DNA of 64,000 bases from Amaranthus tricolor (GCF_026212465.1 NC_080049.1:2177460-2241459), one strand, 5' to 3'; shown: positions 26,455 through 40,182, counted from the first letter of the stretch. Notes: generated from the letters alone by a model not told the origin. Program-made: numbers and translations.

Positions 26455-27900
26455 TGATCAATTAAATAATATGATTATAGTTATGTCATTTTTATAATAA
26501 CTAATTGTAATTTATGATTTGTAATTACTGATCAAGATTTGATTTTTCTTGAATTTGTTTCCAAATTTGATTCGATGGATTTTCCAATTGATTTTCAATC
26601 ATGTTGTGTGAATAATTCTACAATAAATTTCCTTGATTACCCTTTAATTTGCGTTGAGAATTATGTTTGTATATAATAATTTGTAAAATGTGGATGCAGG
26701 AATTGGTAAAGGATAAGAAAAGGTATAGAGTCGGTGGGGTGTTCTGTTACATCACTATCTTCCAATAATTGTGTGCAATTAACCGGCCATTTTGAGTATA
26801 ATAAGTACTAAAGTCCTAATCAGTAACCAGAATTAAGAATTAAAAATATATTATAATAATTAAGCCACAATTATGACAAAATCAATAGTACATTTGATAT
26901 AAACATAAAATTTGAGCACATCAAAAAGAGATAAAAATGACTAAAAGAATCTCTTATAGGAAGAAGTCAGAAGAAATATTTGGATGATATCGCAACAACA
27001 ATAATGTTAGTGCTTAATTCCAAACGATTAGAGTTGACTATATTACTATATGAACTAAATTAATATTGTTAGATTAAATGGCTAGCCATCTAGATTGATC
27101 TTTTTTTCTATCCTTTCTGATTTTTTACATTTTACTTTGTAAGTATAGATCCTTTATATCCTTATCTACTCCTGTATTTTCGGTCCTCTTTGATTTTCAT
27201 AACCCCTTTTTAAATAACAGTGAGCAAACAATAATACCAAAGAAAATGTTTTGATGAAGAAGAAAAGTGGATTAATAGTTTAAATGATTAAGAAAAGTAG
27301 AAAACTAAAGAAATAATGAATAAGTTTAAATTTTTTTAAAAGTAATTCAATGCAGTTGTTTATTTATAAAGGGAAAAAATGTAATATTATCCGTGTGAAA
27401 ATTATGAATAAATGGATTAAAATTATAGACCATTTACTTAAAAAAAGTTGTCCCAAAAACCATGCAATATCTTTTCCTTTATATACACGAAATCAATACT
27501 TTTGTTAAATAGACATATCTAGTGTAGATATGTGATCATCTAATTTGAGAAATGATGATGTGCATAAGGGTGATGAAACAATGGATGGTTAACTAAATGA
27601 TGCTCACATAGTGAACACGACCAATCATCAATGTTTTTTTTAAGAAAAAAACATCTTTTACAAAAACTCTATTCATATAGTTCTATATTGAAATTGCTAA
27701 ATTCTTTAAAATTTTAGAATTTTAAAAGCACATATTGCAAATTTTCATCCCATATGGATTCTAAAGTGATAAATAAAAATGTGATTTAGTAAAAAGTTTA
27801 TATAAGCATTCATTACTTTCACCAAAACAAAGTTATAATTTGCCACAAAAAACCTTTTGACATAAAGCCTTTGACTTTGTTAAAACCAAAATCCTTCAAA
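26455..27900. other. Intergenic, with a LINE/SINE-like tail fragment
   Basis: No gene seen. At about 26988-27200 a segment (CAACAACAATAATGTTAGTG.., CCAAACGATTAGAGTTGACTAT, TATGAACTAAAT) resembles the widespread tail shared by plant RTE LINEs and related SINEs. The rest is AT-rich spacer. Confidence 0.4.
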
Positions 27901-27949
27901 TCTTCAACACTTTTACAACTTCCAGCGCGACGTCGTTTGATCAGCCAAT

Positions 27950-28096
27950 AAACAAAAAAAGTCTTTTAACTCCGGCGAATCAAATCTTGGCTGTAAACGG
28001 TGGCTACGACGTGCTTCGTTTCTTCCCTTCCGCCTTTTTCTCTTTCTACCAAACGCCTTTCATCATCATCATTGACGCTAAATTCAAAGAAAAAAG
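27950..28096 (+). other. Probable 5' untranslated exon of the SYP5 gene
   Basis: A less AT-rich stretch with CT-rich leader character, ending AAAAAG followed by GTAACTG at 28097, a good splice donor. A matching acceptor AG lies at 30711-30712, just before the ATG. The start is a guess; transcript data are needed to fix it. Confidence 0.4.
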
Positions 28097-29099
28097 GTAA
28101 CTGAAACAATTCTAGCTTTATCCCTAATAATTATTATCTTCTTTTTTTTGATTTATAATAGTTGATCGAATGATCTTAGTCAATTTATTCTCCCCACTTT
28201 CTAATAATTTAAATCTGCTGGATAAGTTTAATGTTTAATCTTGTTAGCTGAAATCATGTTAATTTTTCGGCCAAATTGTTTAATTTCATTGTTCAAGATC
28301 CATTTCTCCACTTTTTACAACTTAATCTTTTTGGGTTTTTTTTGTGGGTAAGCTTCATTTGGTTGCTTTCCCGTTTTTTGGTTGTTATGTTTTTGCGTTA
28401 TGTAGTGGTTTGTTGGAATAAAGTTTCCATATAAGTTAAGGAGATTTTTGTTTTGATTATGTATTTGGGTTTTTTGTTTGAAGAATAGTTTCACTAATAG
28501 ATTTCTTGCTGTTCATTATTTGAGAAATTGAATTTTTAAGTAGTTGATTGAAGTTAGCTGGTTTTACTTTGCATTTCTTTGGGATTAGTGAAATGAGTTA
28601 CAATGTTTTTAATAGTTGATTACTGCTCAAATACTCTTTTTGCATCTTAATTTGATATTAATGGGATGGTATATACATACTTATGTATATATCGATTTTG
28701 GGTATTTTGAATTTTACAAGCTTCATTGTTGACTAAGTGAAAAAAATGTGGTTTCGATCACTTGATAGTGAAACGGTTTTTGCAGTTGATGCAAATAGTT
28801 TTGCGGTTGTCTTGGCCTATTTTTTGGTCTTGATAAGCTTAAAAACCTTCATAAAACAATCGTCATACAGTGATGTAGGCAACATTTTGCACTAAGATTG
28901 TTGTTTTCTTTAAGAAAATGTTTAACTTCATTGTTTTTACATTACTTTAGTGTTCCGGCTGTGTCACATTTGTTATTGGTCGGCTTGCGATTTCTTGCAA
29001 AAATTGTAAGCTAACCGGAAGCCCAAACTCAAAGTGTAGGAGTGGATATAAAACATGGTGTATGATGTAAGGTGTGTCTCTTGATTTCATGCTTGGTAT

Positions 29100-29924
29100 T
29101 ATTACAAATAATAATTCAGAAGTGAAAATACAAATACAAGATGATGTTTGTAGTGTCTCCTTTGTGTACGGCAACAGACTCATTGCTTGAATGAATCACG
29201 AATTGAACAATAACATCGTAGTGAAGATTAGTTTGCGACGATGAACGTCACCAGAAATCTTGATATAGATTGAAAGGCAACAACAATACATTTCTTTTGT
29301 GATATTTCCCCCACAAATGTACTTGGGTTATGAGACCGGAAATTCACAATGAGATACAATCAATCACATCAACCGATTAGTACGAACTGATTGAACTAAA
29401 TGATTATGTGTTTATGTAGAGATTAAAACCAGAAAACAATAAAAGAGTTAATCACTCTCTTCTATGTTTTAAGAGATTGAGAGAAAAATGACAGAAATTG
29501 ATATTTCAAAGATGTATATGATTTCCATGCACTCACTCTTATTTACAGAGTTGAAGTGACATATGGATTCATCCAAAACCACACATCAATGATAACTGAT
29601 GATTATCAGTTTATTATGATGTAAAACATTCGTTCATAACAACACTTTACTCCATAAAACAAAGTTTCGTATCACGAACTGATATACTGTTTCAATGTGC
29701 TCGAACAAGCACTATAGGTGCTCGAATGACCATAACCCAAAACATTTTTTAAAAACTTTCTAACGCGAAATTTCCCAAGTGCTCGAACGAGCACCATCAT
29801 GCTTGAACGAGCAGGCCATCTGAGCACCCTTGTTTTTGTTCCGTTGTTACGTTCTTGCTTAGTCTATGTCTTAGTACATGTCTTAAGCCTTTGGATATGT
29901 CCTACATGCTCTAAATACTCAACA
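29100..29924 (-). mobile_element. Solo copia LTR in intron 1 of the SYP5 gene
   Basis: Minus strand begins TGTTGAGTATTTAGAG at 29924 and ends ..TTTGTAATA at 29100. The 5-bp sequence GGTAT flanks both ends (29095-29099 and 29925-29929). It aligns throughout its U5 half with the LTR at 2901-3692 (for example the CACAATGAGATACAATC block), so it is a related family. No internal sequence remains. The U3 carries several GTGCTCGAACGAGCAC-type palindromes (29696-29820). Confidence 0.8.
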
Positions 29925-30717
29925 GGTATAGCGCGGAATGATCCATATTTGTAGTGGTACTGTTGATGTGTTTACCTTCTAGTGGAATTGCGTAGTATTA
30001 GATGCGTGTTGTCATCTCTTGGTTGTGGTGGTTTTGATTTAGTTTGTTCACGTGTGGGGGAAAAGGCATCATGTGATAGATGGGCCAGGTTGTTAGTAGC
30101 ATGGCTAAGGTGTGCATCAGGCATCGTGTACACTTAGTTTATAAAAAATTCTCATTTAAGATAGTCGCATTTAGCATCGGGCTATATAGTCCAACTAAAT
30201 TAAGCAAAACTTCTATTTTTGAATATTAAAATACTTGTTTTATGAATTTGGGCTTCTATGGAGACAAGGAGAAGGTCTTCTACAAGATTTGCTCCTTTGT
30301 TTATCCGAGTTTCTCTTGTCTTTTTAATAGCAACTAGAAGTATTGCTCCAAAAGTGTGAAAGCTATTTGGAAAAGATGTTGCAACTATAAATATGGCACC
30401 TTTCGAATCATCATGTTCACTCTTTATGGCTTGTTGTTGGCTTTTTACATTAGTTTTGTCCATGATACTTAATTGTGTGCATTTCTGATCACTTGACGGA
30501 ACAATTCATCTGGTTGATTGGTGTGAAATTTGGGAGGATTTTTGAGAATTTATCATAACCTTTTCTCCTGTGTTTATTTATTTATTTATTTACTTTATTA
30601 TGGTTTGAGGATGGTTTTTTACTTTTATGGGAGTATGATTATATTGAATTTGTTAACAATTGAAAATCTTTTATGTGATTATAGAATTAAGAATGATTTA
30701 TTTTCTTGAAAGATTTG

Positions 30718-33700
30718 ATGGCTTCGACATCTGGTGACTCTTGGATGAAGGAGTACAATGAAGCGAACAAATTAGCTGAAGATATCAATGGTATGATATC
30801 TGAGAAGACTGCAAAGTCGGGTTCTGGCCTAGATTCACAACGCCACTTTTCAGCTATACGGCGAAAGATAACAATCTTGGGGACGAGACTGGATAGCCTA
30901 GAATCCTTGTTAGCTAAGCTTCCTAGTAAGCAGTCTATGTGAGTTTGTTTTTTTACCTTTGTTATGTTAAATTAGTTCTATTTCATAAACCAATGCTTCA
31001 GAAGTGAGAAATTGAATGGTTTGCGCATATACTTCTCAACAACATTTTCTACACATTTAATGTTAATTTCTCTTCCCATGATGTCTATCTTAGCTCATCC
31101 GATGCCACTGGCTTTCGCGGATTTGAAAATAGCATGGGAAGCTTAGATTGATAACCAAACAACTCTGACGTTTTGCTACAGGGATAGGAAAGTACTTCAC
31201 ATTTTCTTTAACTGTTGAAGTTTATTCAGAAGGAATAATGATAGCATTTTGGTGGAGCTTTTTACTGCTGCTGATTTGCAATTATGAACTTTTAACCCTT
31301 TATATTCTATCACCATCTTTACCGCATTGTCTTATGTTTTTTTGGGGATGTCTTTCGTACTTTGTATTTACTTCTCTATGATGTCTTACATAGAAAAGGC
31401 ATCTCCCATTCAAGATATTGTATTTCACAAATATATAGTATTTATTTCAATATGGTGATACTGATAAAAAAAAAGATCATTGCTTTGTGGTGTCTATGTG
31501 TCTTGTGGTTATGATGTAGAAGGAAGGGTTATAAAGTAGGTGAAATGGTTTAACTGATAACTTCTTCGGTTTTTCAGTCGTCTACCTATCCATTTCTTAT
31601 CTCTAACATTATGCCTCTTGACATAATACAGAAAGAACTGATACAATGAAAACTGTTAGCAACATGGAGTAGCGTAAATGCGGATGCTTAGAGTTATGTG
31701 TGGACATATTTTTTGGGATAGAATTCAAAACGAAGACTTAAGAAATGGTTTAGGAGTTATAGATATTGAGGAAAAGATGAAAGGAATTTTTTAAAGATGG
31801 TTTGGACATGTGCAATTGTGGGTTAGTGATCAACCGGTAAGTAGGATAGATTGTTGGAACTTAAGGGATTGAAAAAGAGGGTGAAGATGATCGATGATGA
31901 CCCACAATGTAGGATTGAAAAAGGATATGAAAGATTTAGATATACAAGTTGAGATGGTAGATTATCGAAATTAGTTGGAGAAAGAGAATTCATGTGGACG
32001 ACCACTGAAATGGATCGCCTATCCCAATATTATCATTACTTACAATCTATGAAAAAGAATTCATGTATCAAAAGGGATTTGTACAAATGGTACTTCAAAC
32101 TTGAGACTACCATGAAGAAAATTTTGATACTTCTTTTTCTTTTGAGTTTCTCTGCCCATTGGTCACTCAAGTGTCAATATCTTTGGTCATTCTCTAGTCA
32201 TAATGTAAAAATGGGATTACGTCTTGTGAATTCCTTCAGAATGTTTTTTTTAATCTATAGTTCATGGCCTATTATATGTAGAAGGTGTTCTTGTGGGATC
32301 CTCACGGGTAGAAAACCATTACAATCACAATGATCGAGTGATGTTTCTTTGGTCTAAACTAAGGGATCCTTTAGAAGTGATGCAAAATGGAGCTTGTTCT
32401 ATCATTGATTATAGACCTCTCTATTAAAAATACAGTTGGATAATGATGTTGCAATGAAGCTTTGTTTATATGGGCACAGTGGCTAGAATTTCTGTCACAG
32501 AGATATGTAATTACTGTGAGAGATTTGTGCCAAGGATAGACATGTGATTCCAAGTGTAAAACCACTCATAACAAAATTACTCCTTTTGTTCCTCCGTAAG
32601 TACCCCATTAAGTTTGGTACACGTGTCAATGCACTTATTCAAACCTTATTATTTCTATTTTAACATATTTAAATATTATAAAAAGTTATTAATTTTTTTT
32701 GCATTGAAACAATTTAAAAAAGATCCCACTTGACTATGCCCATTGAAGGAGTTTGTTAATGCTAAGGAAGTATTACTAAAACCTCTGTGTTTTTACTTCC
32801 TCATTGGATATTTGATATATTTTCTCATGGAGTGTGTTCTCTTCTAAAATTGCAGATCAGAGAAAGAGTTAAATCGCCGTAAGGACATGCTCTCGAATTT
32901 AAGAACGAAGACTAATCAGATGGCAAGCACTTTGAACATGTCAAATTTCGCCAACCGAGACAGCTTACTTGGTCCGAATACTAAACCTGTTGATGCCATG
33001 ACTAGAGTTGCTGGGCTGGATAATCAAGGCATTGTTAGTCTTCAAAGGCAAATCATGAAAGGCAAGCTACTTAATCTTATTTCAATGGATCCTATAAGTT
33101 TTGATGCTTAGTGCGTTCGAATAAATGTTGAATTTTGCGTTTGATCAGAGCAAGATGAAGGGCTTGAGCAGTTGGAGGAGACTGTTATAAGTACAAAGCA
33201 TATCGCACTCGCTGTGAATGAAGAACTTGAGTTACATACAAGGCTCATTGTAAAGTCTTTAACTTTTTAGTTCGATTATTGTTGCACTGTCTTTGATATT
33301 TCAAGAATATCCGAAACTCAACTTTACGTAATGCTAACATTTACTTGTTTATGTGGTTGTCTGTGGGCAGGATAATCTGGATCAGCATATTGAATTTACC
33401 GGCTCTCGACTACAGGTAGTCTTCGCTGCCCCCCCCCCCCCCTTCTGTTTGCCTCCAACATTTTGTAGGCAAGAGTTGTTGCATAGGGTCATGAGGGTGC
33501 TAGTAAACAGTTTCTTTCGATGAAAGCATAGGGTCATGAGGGTGCTAGTAAACAGTTTCTTTCGATGAAACTTAGGATTTAGACTATATGTTTGGAAGAG
33601 TTTTTCATCTACAGGCTTTCATCTTAAGTAAAAGTATTCCGCAATTAGCTTTTTGGTATTGTTGGGGAACCCCCTAATTAGCTTTCTGGCATTTCTGATT

Positions 33701-34199
33701 GGTCAATTACTCTTGTTAGAGATTGTGTCACTGTGAGACAACATCAAAACAAAGAGCTCTTATCTCATAAATTGTATGAGTTGGGCTATTTAACACATCT
33801 ATAAGGCACGTCTTACAGTGAGACCGCCTCATACGACAGTTTGTGTTGATTGATTTGTTTACTCGTAAATTGTTTATTCTATAGACATATATCAGTTACA
33901 TTAAGATTGGAGAACTAATGGGTGTCCTTTCCTTGTTTATTTCTCTATGAATTTGGCAATGAGCATGAGTCAATGTATAACTGAATGTAAGTCTTTTTGA
34001 AACTACTAATTTCTAACTTGCTTCTCTATTTTGCCCCATTTGCTGATGATTTACTACCATAAAACAGCGTATTTCAAGGAGTCTAGCGATTCTAAACAGG
34101 AAAACAAAGGATAGTTGCTCGTGCTTATGCCTACTGTTATCAGTTGCAGGGATTGTGATTCTAGTTCTTGCTATCTTTGTGTTGATAAAGTACTTGTGA
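30718..34199 (+). CDS. SYP51: Qc-SNARE of the SYP51/SYP52 (syntaxin of plants 5) type
   Basis: Five coding exons: 30718-30938, 32856-33061, 33149-33249, 33371-33415, 34068-34199 (705 bases, 234 residues), in line with the ~232 residues of Arabidopsis SYP51. SYP5 proteins are Qc-SNAREs of the trans-Golgi/prevacuolar and vacuolar membranes. Residues 1-75: N-terminal helical region starting [20 protein letters not shown]. Residues ~80-130: [15 protein letters not shown] and [18 protein letters not shown] motif ~143-203 ([20 protein letters not shown]). Then a Cys-rich juxtamembrane stretch (SCSCLCLL) that could be acylated, and a C-terminal membrane anchor ([18 protein letters not shown]). Odd points: intron 3 uses a GC donor, and residue 172, expected to be the zero-layer Gln, is His (codon 33235-33237). 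Otherwise the gene looks intact. Confidence 0.93.
31665..32110 (+). mobile_element. RTE-type LINE 3' fragment in SYP5 intron 2
   Basis: Decayed frame reading [19 protein letters not shown], then [30 protein letters not shown] and RIHV-like residues. This is the C-terminal end of plant RTE reverse transcriptases (form MRMLRWMCGHTR.D.IRNE ... RWFGH). Several stops interrupt it, and everything upstream of the C-terminus is missing, as expected for a 5'-truncated LINE. Confidence 0.7.
32578..32770. mobile_element. Stowaway-like MITE remnant in SYP5 intron 2
   Basis: Starts ACTCCTTTTGTTCCTCC and contains GCATTGAAACAATT followed by GATCCCACTTGACTATG, phrases typical of a common plant Tc1/mariner-derived MITE. 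The right end is poorly preserved, so the boundary is approximate. Confidence 0.45.
33062..33148 (+). other. GC-AG intron of the SYP5 gene
   Basis: Exon 2/3 coding continuity (..QIMK then EQDEGLEQ..) requires a junction after AAAG at 33061. The intron then begins GCAAGC and ends TGATCAG. AG|GCAAG is the usual strong context of the minor GC-AG class. Confidence 0.85.
33429..33570. repeat. C14 run and perfect 45-bp tandem duplication in intron 5
   Basis: A run of 14 C occupies 33429-33442. A 45-base unit beginning GCATAGGGTCATGAGGG occurs at 33481-33525 and again, without mismatch, at 33526-33570. Confidence 0.95.
33720..33850. repeat. Repeat fragment with GTGAGAC motifs in intron 5
   Basis: Contains CACTGTGAGAC and CTTACAGTGAGACCGCCTC, motifs of a widespread short plant repeat that also appears near 59890. 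Boundaries are not visible. Confidence 0.35.
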
Positions 34200-34489
34200 T
34201 CATATCGAACAAATGTGTGCAATGTTTGTGAGATATCTTCCTCTCCCTCTTCCTCGTCTTCCTGTTTTCTATTCAATCTGCCTTTGTTGCCCTCGCCCGC
34301 CTGTTTGTGAATTTAGTCGCGGGTTGGTTTGCCTCACCATTGTGTATGTAATAGAAAAACCAAAGGACTATGGGAATAAAGTGTTGGGTGTTTTATTTTC
34401 AAAATGATTGCTTGATGATTACTTGTCATAACGCCAGATACATTAATGTTTAACTTTATGTTTGCCCTATTTTTCATGGGCCATACAAT
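34200..34489 (+). other. SYP5 3' flank, the segment copied in the tandem array
   Basis: 3' untranslated and downstream sequence of the SYP5 gene. It is the original of the segments at 45669-45958 and 51704-51993, to which it aligns with moderate divergence. Confidence 0.7.
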
Positions 34490-34500
34490 AAGAAACTTAG

Positions 34501-34733
34501 AAATTTGAAATCTGTAGGCTAAAAAATAAAAAAAATTAACAAAATAATCTAAGAATCAAACTTATTCCAAAAGTAAGCGTGAAATTCCCAAATCTGAGGG
34601 CTGTTCGCAGTTACTAACTGCGAACAACCCCAAACCTCAGATTTGGAAATTTCACGCTTACTTTTGGAATAAGTTTGATTCTTAGATTATTTTGTTATTT
34701 TTTTATTTTTTCTCTTATGTTTTTCAAATTTTC
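34501..34733. mobile_element. Hairpin MITE, probably Mutator-derived
   Basis: A 233-base insertion made almost wholly of two inverted arms (about 34530-34605 and 34630-34710, e.g. AATCAAACTTATTCCAAAAG against its complement), with a smaller perfect palindrome in the loop (GTTCGCAGTTACTAACTGCGAAC region, 34613-34635). The 11-bp sequence AAGAAACTTAG flanks it (34490-34500, 34734-34744). The paralogous unit at about 45959 has this site once with no insert. An 11-bp duplication fits the Mutator superfamily. Confidence 0.8.
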
Positions 34734-34744
34734 AAGAAACTTAG

Positions 34745-35285
34745 GGAATATATAATGCTAAATTGAAAATTATATTGAATCGATAGAACTGGATTGTAAG
34801 GTCGTAAGAATTTACATATGTATAATAACATGATGATGATAATGGAAATTTCATATAGAAAGTGGAAGGAATTATAAATCACAGTACAAATTTTTTATTA
34901 TCGGCATATATAAAATTTTAATTTTTAAATAATGGTGTAATAATATACATTATAATCGACATAATAATATTTTAACAATTTGAGAATAGAGGTAAAATTC
35001 GATGTGAAAAATGCTGCAAGTATATATTAACATTTCTACTTGAAGCATTACAATTACAGCAATATCATACAGAATCATAATGCATTATTTTGATCTTTGA
35101 TTTTCATTACCAAGAAGTCAATTAACATGTGTGATTGAAGATGATTTTTGAGTATGGACTTTTATGTGGTATTAAATTGATTTAGTTGTCCACTATCCTT
35201 CATTTGGATTGGTTGATTTTATAGTTCCATTGTCCTTCAAACACTTAATACGGGATAATAGCCTATAAAAAAGAGAATATATCCA
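34745..35285. other. Tandem-array spacer, left of the Mutator-like element
   Basis: Non-coding. The ends align to the second unit (45970-46245), but about 250 bases in the middle (34840-35140) are absent there. No gene seen. Confidence 0.5.
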
Positions 35286-35862
35286 CATTAGTTAAGAAAA
35301 TATCAAATAAATAAGTAAATTTAAATCAAAAAAATCAAAAAAAGAGCTTCGAATGACCTTATATTCAAAACTTAAGTGTACAAACCTTTATTGATGAAAA
35401 CGCTGTCAAGCCCAGCATTTTAGGGCCCAAACGGGCTGTTAAGGAAATCGTTGTTGGGAGCAGCGTTTTCTTGATTTGTTTATTTTTTTTTATTTGATTG
35501 CAGGTTTACAGGGAAACTTAGAAAACGCTGATGCTTACAGCGTTTTACTTTGTTGTGTTGATTTATTTATTTTTTGTTTTTGCTCTACAACACCTTATAT
35601 ACGTACCCGCACTAAAATAAAATTGATATATCAATTGTCATCACGCTTCTCATTCAAGCACCCAAATTATATAACATTACATATATATACAAATATATAC
35701 ATGTCGTGCACCGTAAAGTTATACAATGCATGTAACATTACATATATACATGTATATACAATTCTATACAATGTTATACACAGTCTAAGAATCAGTAGTG
35801 GGTGTATCGTCCTCATAAATAGTGTCTAGACTAGGATAAACTAGAGGTGTACCCTCACTATT

Positions 35863-37780
35863 TTATTGTTGATGAAGCCTAAAGTTAGTGGGATGAATAG
35901 GAGATACATTAGAACACTCGCCTTGAGAGGGTCTAGGAGCCATTGGATGTACACTAAGTGTATATGACGATTGATGATCAGTTGATATCTCCGGAGATTC
36001 TGCTTGTGTTGTTGAACTAGGAACATCGTCCTGCGGTAATGGTTGAAGTAGATGCTCACATCCAAGGCCTACCATTACACTATCGCACCTCCTGACCACT
36101 TCGTTTGACTGTTCATGACATACATGTCGGTGTGAGTGCATGTAGTCACAAATGCTTAGCTCGTATTACATCTACAAAAAACAATTTCAATTAAAATTAG
36201 GTTAACATTAAATATTATATTAATTATATAAAACTTAAAAGAGAAATGACTCACCAGAACATGTAATGGCATGCCAGAGGGCATGTAGTTCAGAGGGAGT
36301 GGCCGCTCTGGTTATATCCTTGGTTGATGAACCGTCTGGTGATTCCACGATACCAAATGAGACAGTCATCGTGGAAATCCATCGGTTCACCAATCTCGTC
36401 CCCCTAAACTACGTAATCTTCACTTCCATCCCACCCCTCAATGTATCCCCGGTGATACACAGCTCAGTTCATTGTGGCTTCCCCCTATGATCCACCTCGT
36501 GGAGCATGCAGTGATCTTCTGGTGGATCAAGCCTCGTCTGGCGCAAACTGTACTGACACATGACCCGTTCAGGGTAGTGGTATTCAACCACGTCAAAAAA
36601 GATCATAGGCGTTCGAACACGCCACTTATCTTCGTCACCCTTATATGGGGGATATGGGTCCCATATCATCTACGACATAAAACAAGGATTAATTGAAAGT
36701 GAGAAACAAAATAAATTGTTGTGAAATGAAAAACAATCAAATTACCTGTGCACCAGCCATGCGATCAAGTGAATCGCGAAAGACATGTACACCTCGTGAG
36801 GTGTTCAAATGTGTCAATCGAGGCACGAGCCATCTCTATCCATATGGCTCGTCCTCCGCGGGATCCTCCGGCTCAATATGGAGGAGAATAGGCTGCCCGT
36901 CCTCTCCCCTACGTCGTTGCGTTGAGACAGCAAGAGTTCAAAAAGTAATATGCTCCCATATCCAACTGCATAATACAAGGAAGTATAAGTAAAATTATTC
37001 AATAACGTCATTATTATGTAAATATAGTTAAGGTTTTGTACTACCTGTAGAATAACCAATGGACCCGCAATGTCACTTGCTGGTTTCCCTCTCTTGATCA
37101 AGGCGGCTCGACACAAAAGTTTGTAGAGGAAAGCAAGTGCGGCATTGGCCTAACTTAGGACGCAATGTCAGCCCAGTCTTGGTCAAGGAGCTCTAAATAG
37201 ATCCCTTGCATCTCGTTTCCGGATTTGTCGACAAACAAATAGCCGGAATTAAGTACCCAACAGTAAATGCGAGCATAACTCTCTACTGCTGCATCCTCAG
37301 CGTCGGGCCTGGTAAATTTCCAAAGGTGCTAAGCATCCATGTCACCTTCACCGAAGACCCAATCATCGCTTCGTCTGGCGGTAGGACCCCGAACATCCTA
37401 TGTATTAGCTCTTTTGTATGGCTCGAACTAGGGCCGGTGATTGCCCTCCCACTCACCGGTAAGTCGATACGTATAGCAACATCACGCAGTGTAATGGTCG
37501 CTTCACCCACCGACAGCGTCTCAGGTCTTCATCGCTCTACTAGAGCGGTAATCATCCCTCGATCTAATGGGATCTGACCCACTCGGTGAATACCGTATAA
37601 ACCCGCTTTGCGCACGTATCTCAAAACCCTATCGTCTACGGGTCATCTCATTACCACCAAAGGGTGGTGTAGAGTCTGAAGCAATGTGTCGGACTCTAGT
37701 TGTCTGGTCCATATGAATCGTGAACGATGGGTAGGATGTAAAACTAACACGGAAGGATCAATAGGACCAGGATTCTCCAT
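35863..37780 (-). pseudogene. Plant mobile domain (MAIN/PP7-long-form-like) gene remnant
   Basis: From an ATG at 37780 (MENPGPIDPSVLVLHPTHRS) the minus strand encodes the plant mobile domain typical of MAIN-like and 'phosphatase 7 long form homolog' proteins. Seen: WTRQLESDTLLQTL, RKAGLYGIHRVGQIPLDRGM, VGEATITLRDVAIRIDLPVSG, GPSSSHTKELIHRMFGVLPP, VTWMLSTFGNLPGP, then (after a one-base shift) YARIYCW.LNSGYLFVDKSG. Further exons probably lie at 36814-37060 (LLCRAALIKRGKPASDIAGP) and 36469-36669 (WRVRTPMIFFDVVEYHYPERV). An in-frame stop near 37650 and the frameshift near 37312 make it a pseudogene. Such domains occur both in host silencing/meristem genes and in plant transposons (family knowledge); its position inside the Mutator-like ends supports the latter. 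Confidence 0.75.
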
Positions 37781-37831
37781 CCTGTTAGTTTAATGTGTTT
37801 ACTTTTCATTTTGATAATTCAATTCATAATT

Positions 37832-38150
37832 CAACATTTAACATTCAGTCATTTACTACATTCATTCAACATCAAGTATATATCCCAAGTAATCAACTCC
37901 AACATTCATTCATTATATCCCAAGTAATCAACATCAACATATATCCAAAGTATTTAACAAATTAAACAAGTTATTTATTCAAGTAAACATCAACATTTAA
38001 CATTCAATCATTTACTAAATTCATTCAACATCAAGTATATATCCCAAGTAATCAACTCCAACATTCATTCATTACATCCCACGTAATCAACATCAACATA
38101 TATCCGTAGTATTTAACAAATTCAACAAGTCGTTCATTCAAGTAAACATC
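37832..38150. repeat. 159-bp tandem duplication
   Basis: CAACATTTAACATTCAGTC at 37832 recurs as CAACATTTAACATTCAATC at 37991. The whole ~159-base unit aligns with a few mismatches. Itself composed of short CAACAT.. and AGTAATCAAC.. phrases. Confidence 0.85.
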
Positions 38151-38244
38151 AACATATATCCCTCAGTAATCAATATCAACCATTAAATGTCCAATTAATC
38201 TCAAAATTGAATAATCCACATAATTCATCAAATATTTATAATAA

Positions 38245-39621
<1,377 letters not shown>

Positions 39622-40182
39622 TTATAATAATGATATAAAATTCAATAAACTTACCTCAAATAAGCCAAATAATAAAGTAAAGAGTAAGGAATTACTATCT
39701 CTGCATAAGAAAAAACTCACATAACTAAAAAGATATAAAACCCTAATCATGAAGAAAATTGAATAATGAGGAAGAAGATGAACAAAATTGAATAATCCAC
39801 ATACCTTTTGCCACCAAATTGAGTAATAAAGACTAAAAGAAAGTAAAATCAAACCAATAAACACTACAATGGAGAAGGAATAAAAGGAGATTAGAGGGAG
39901 AGGAAGAAGAAGATTCAAAAATTAGGGTTTAAAATTGAAATGGAGGAATTGGGGTAATGAGGAAGAAGGTGGAATAAAACGTGTAAGGAAAATGCTGCTC
40001 CCTACAGCGTTTTGCATATAACTGAAAACGCTGGCACCATCAACTGACTTAAGAAACAACCCATGTGGGCTTAACAGCGTTTTCACTTAAACAGGTTAGG
40101 ACGCTTAATTTTGGAAATAAATTTATACGAGAATTGGTTTATAATTTTTTTTTAATGAAAAACTTATTTATTTGATATTTTC

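Noticed and set aside
31992..32333. 113-codon plus-strand frame in SYP5 intron 2
   Set aside because: Begins in the LINE remnant and continues into non-coding sequence; no domain and no splice support.
37206..37577. 123-codon plus-strand frame
   Set aside because: Antisense of the plant-mobile-domain pseudogene.
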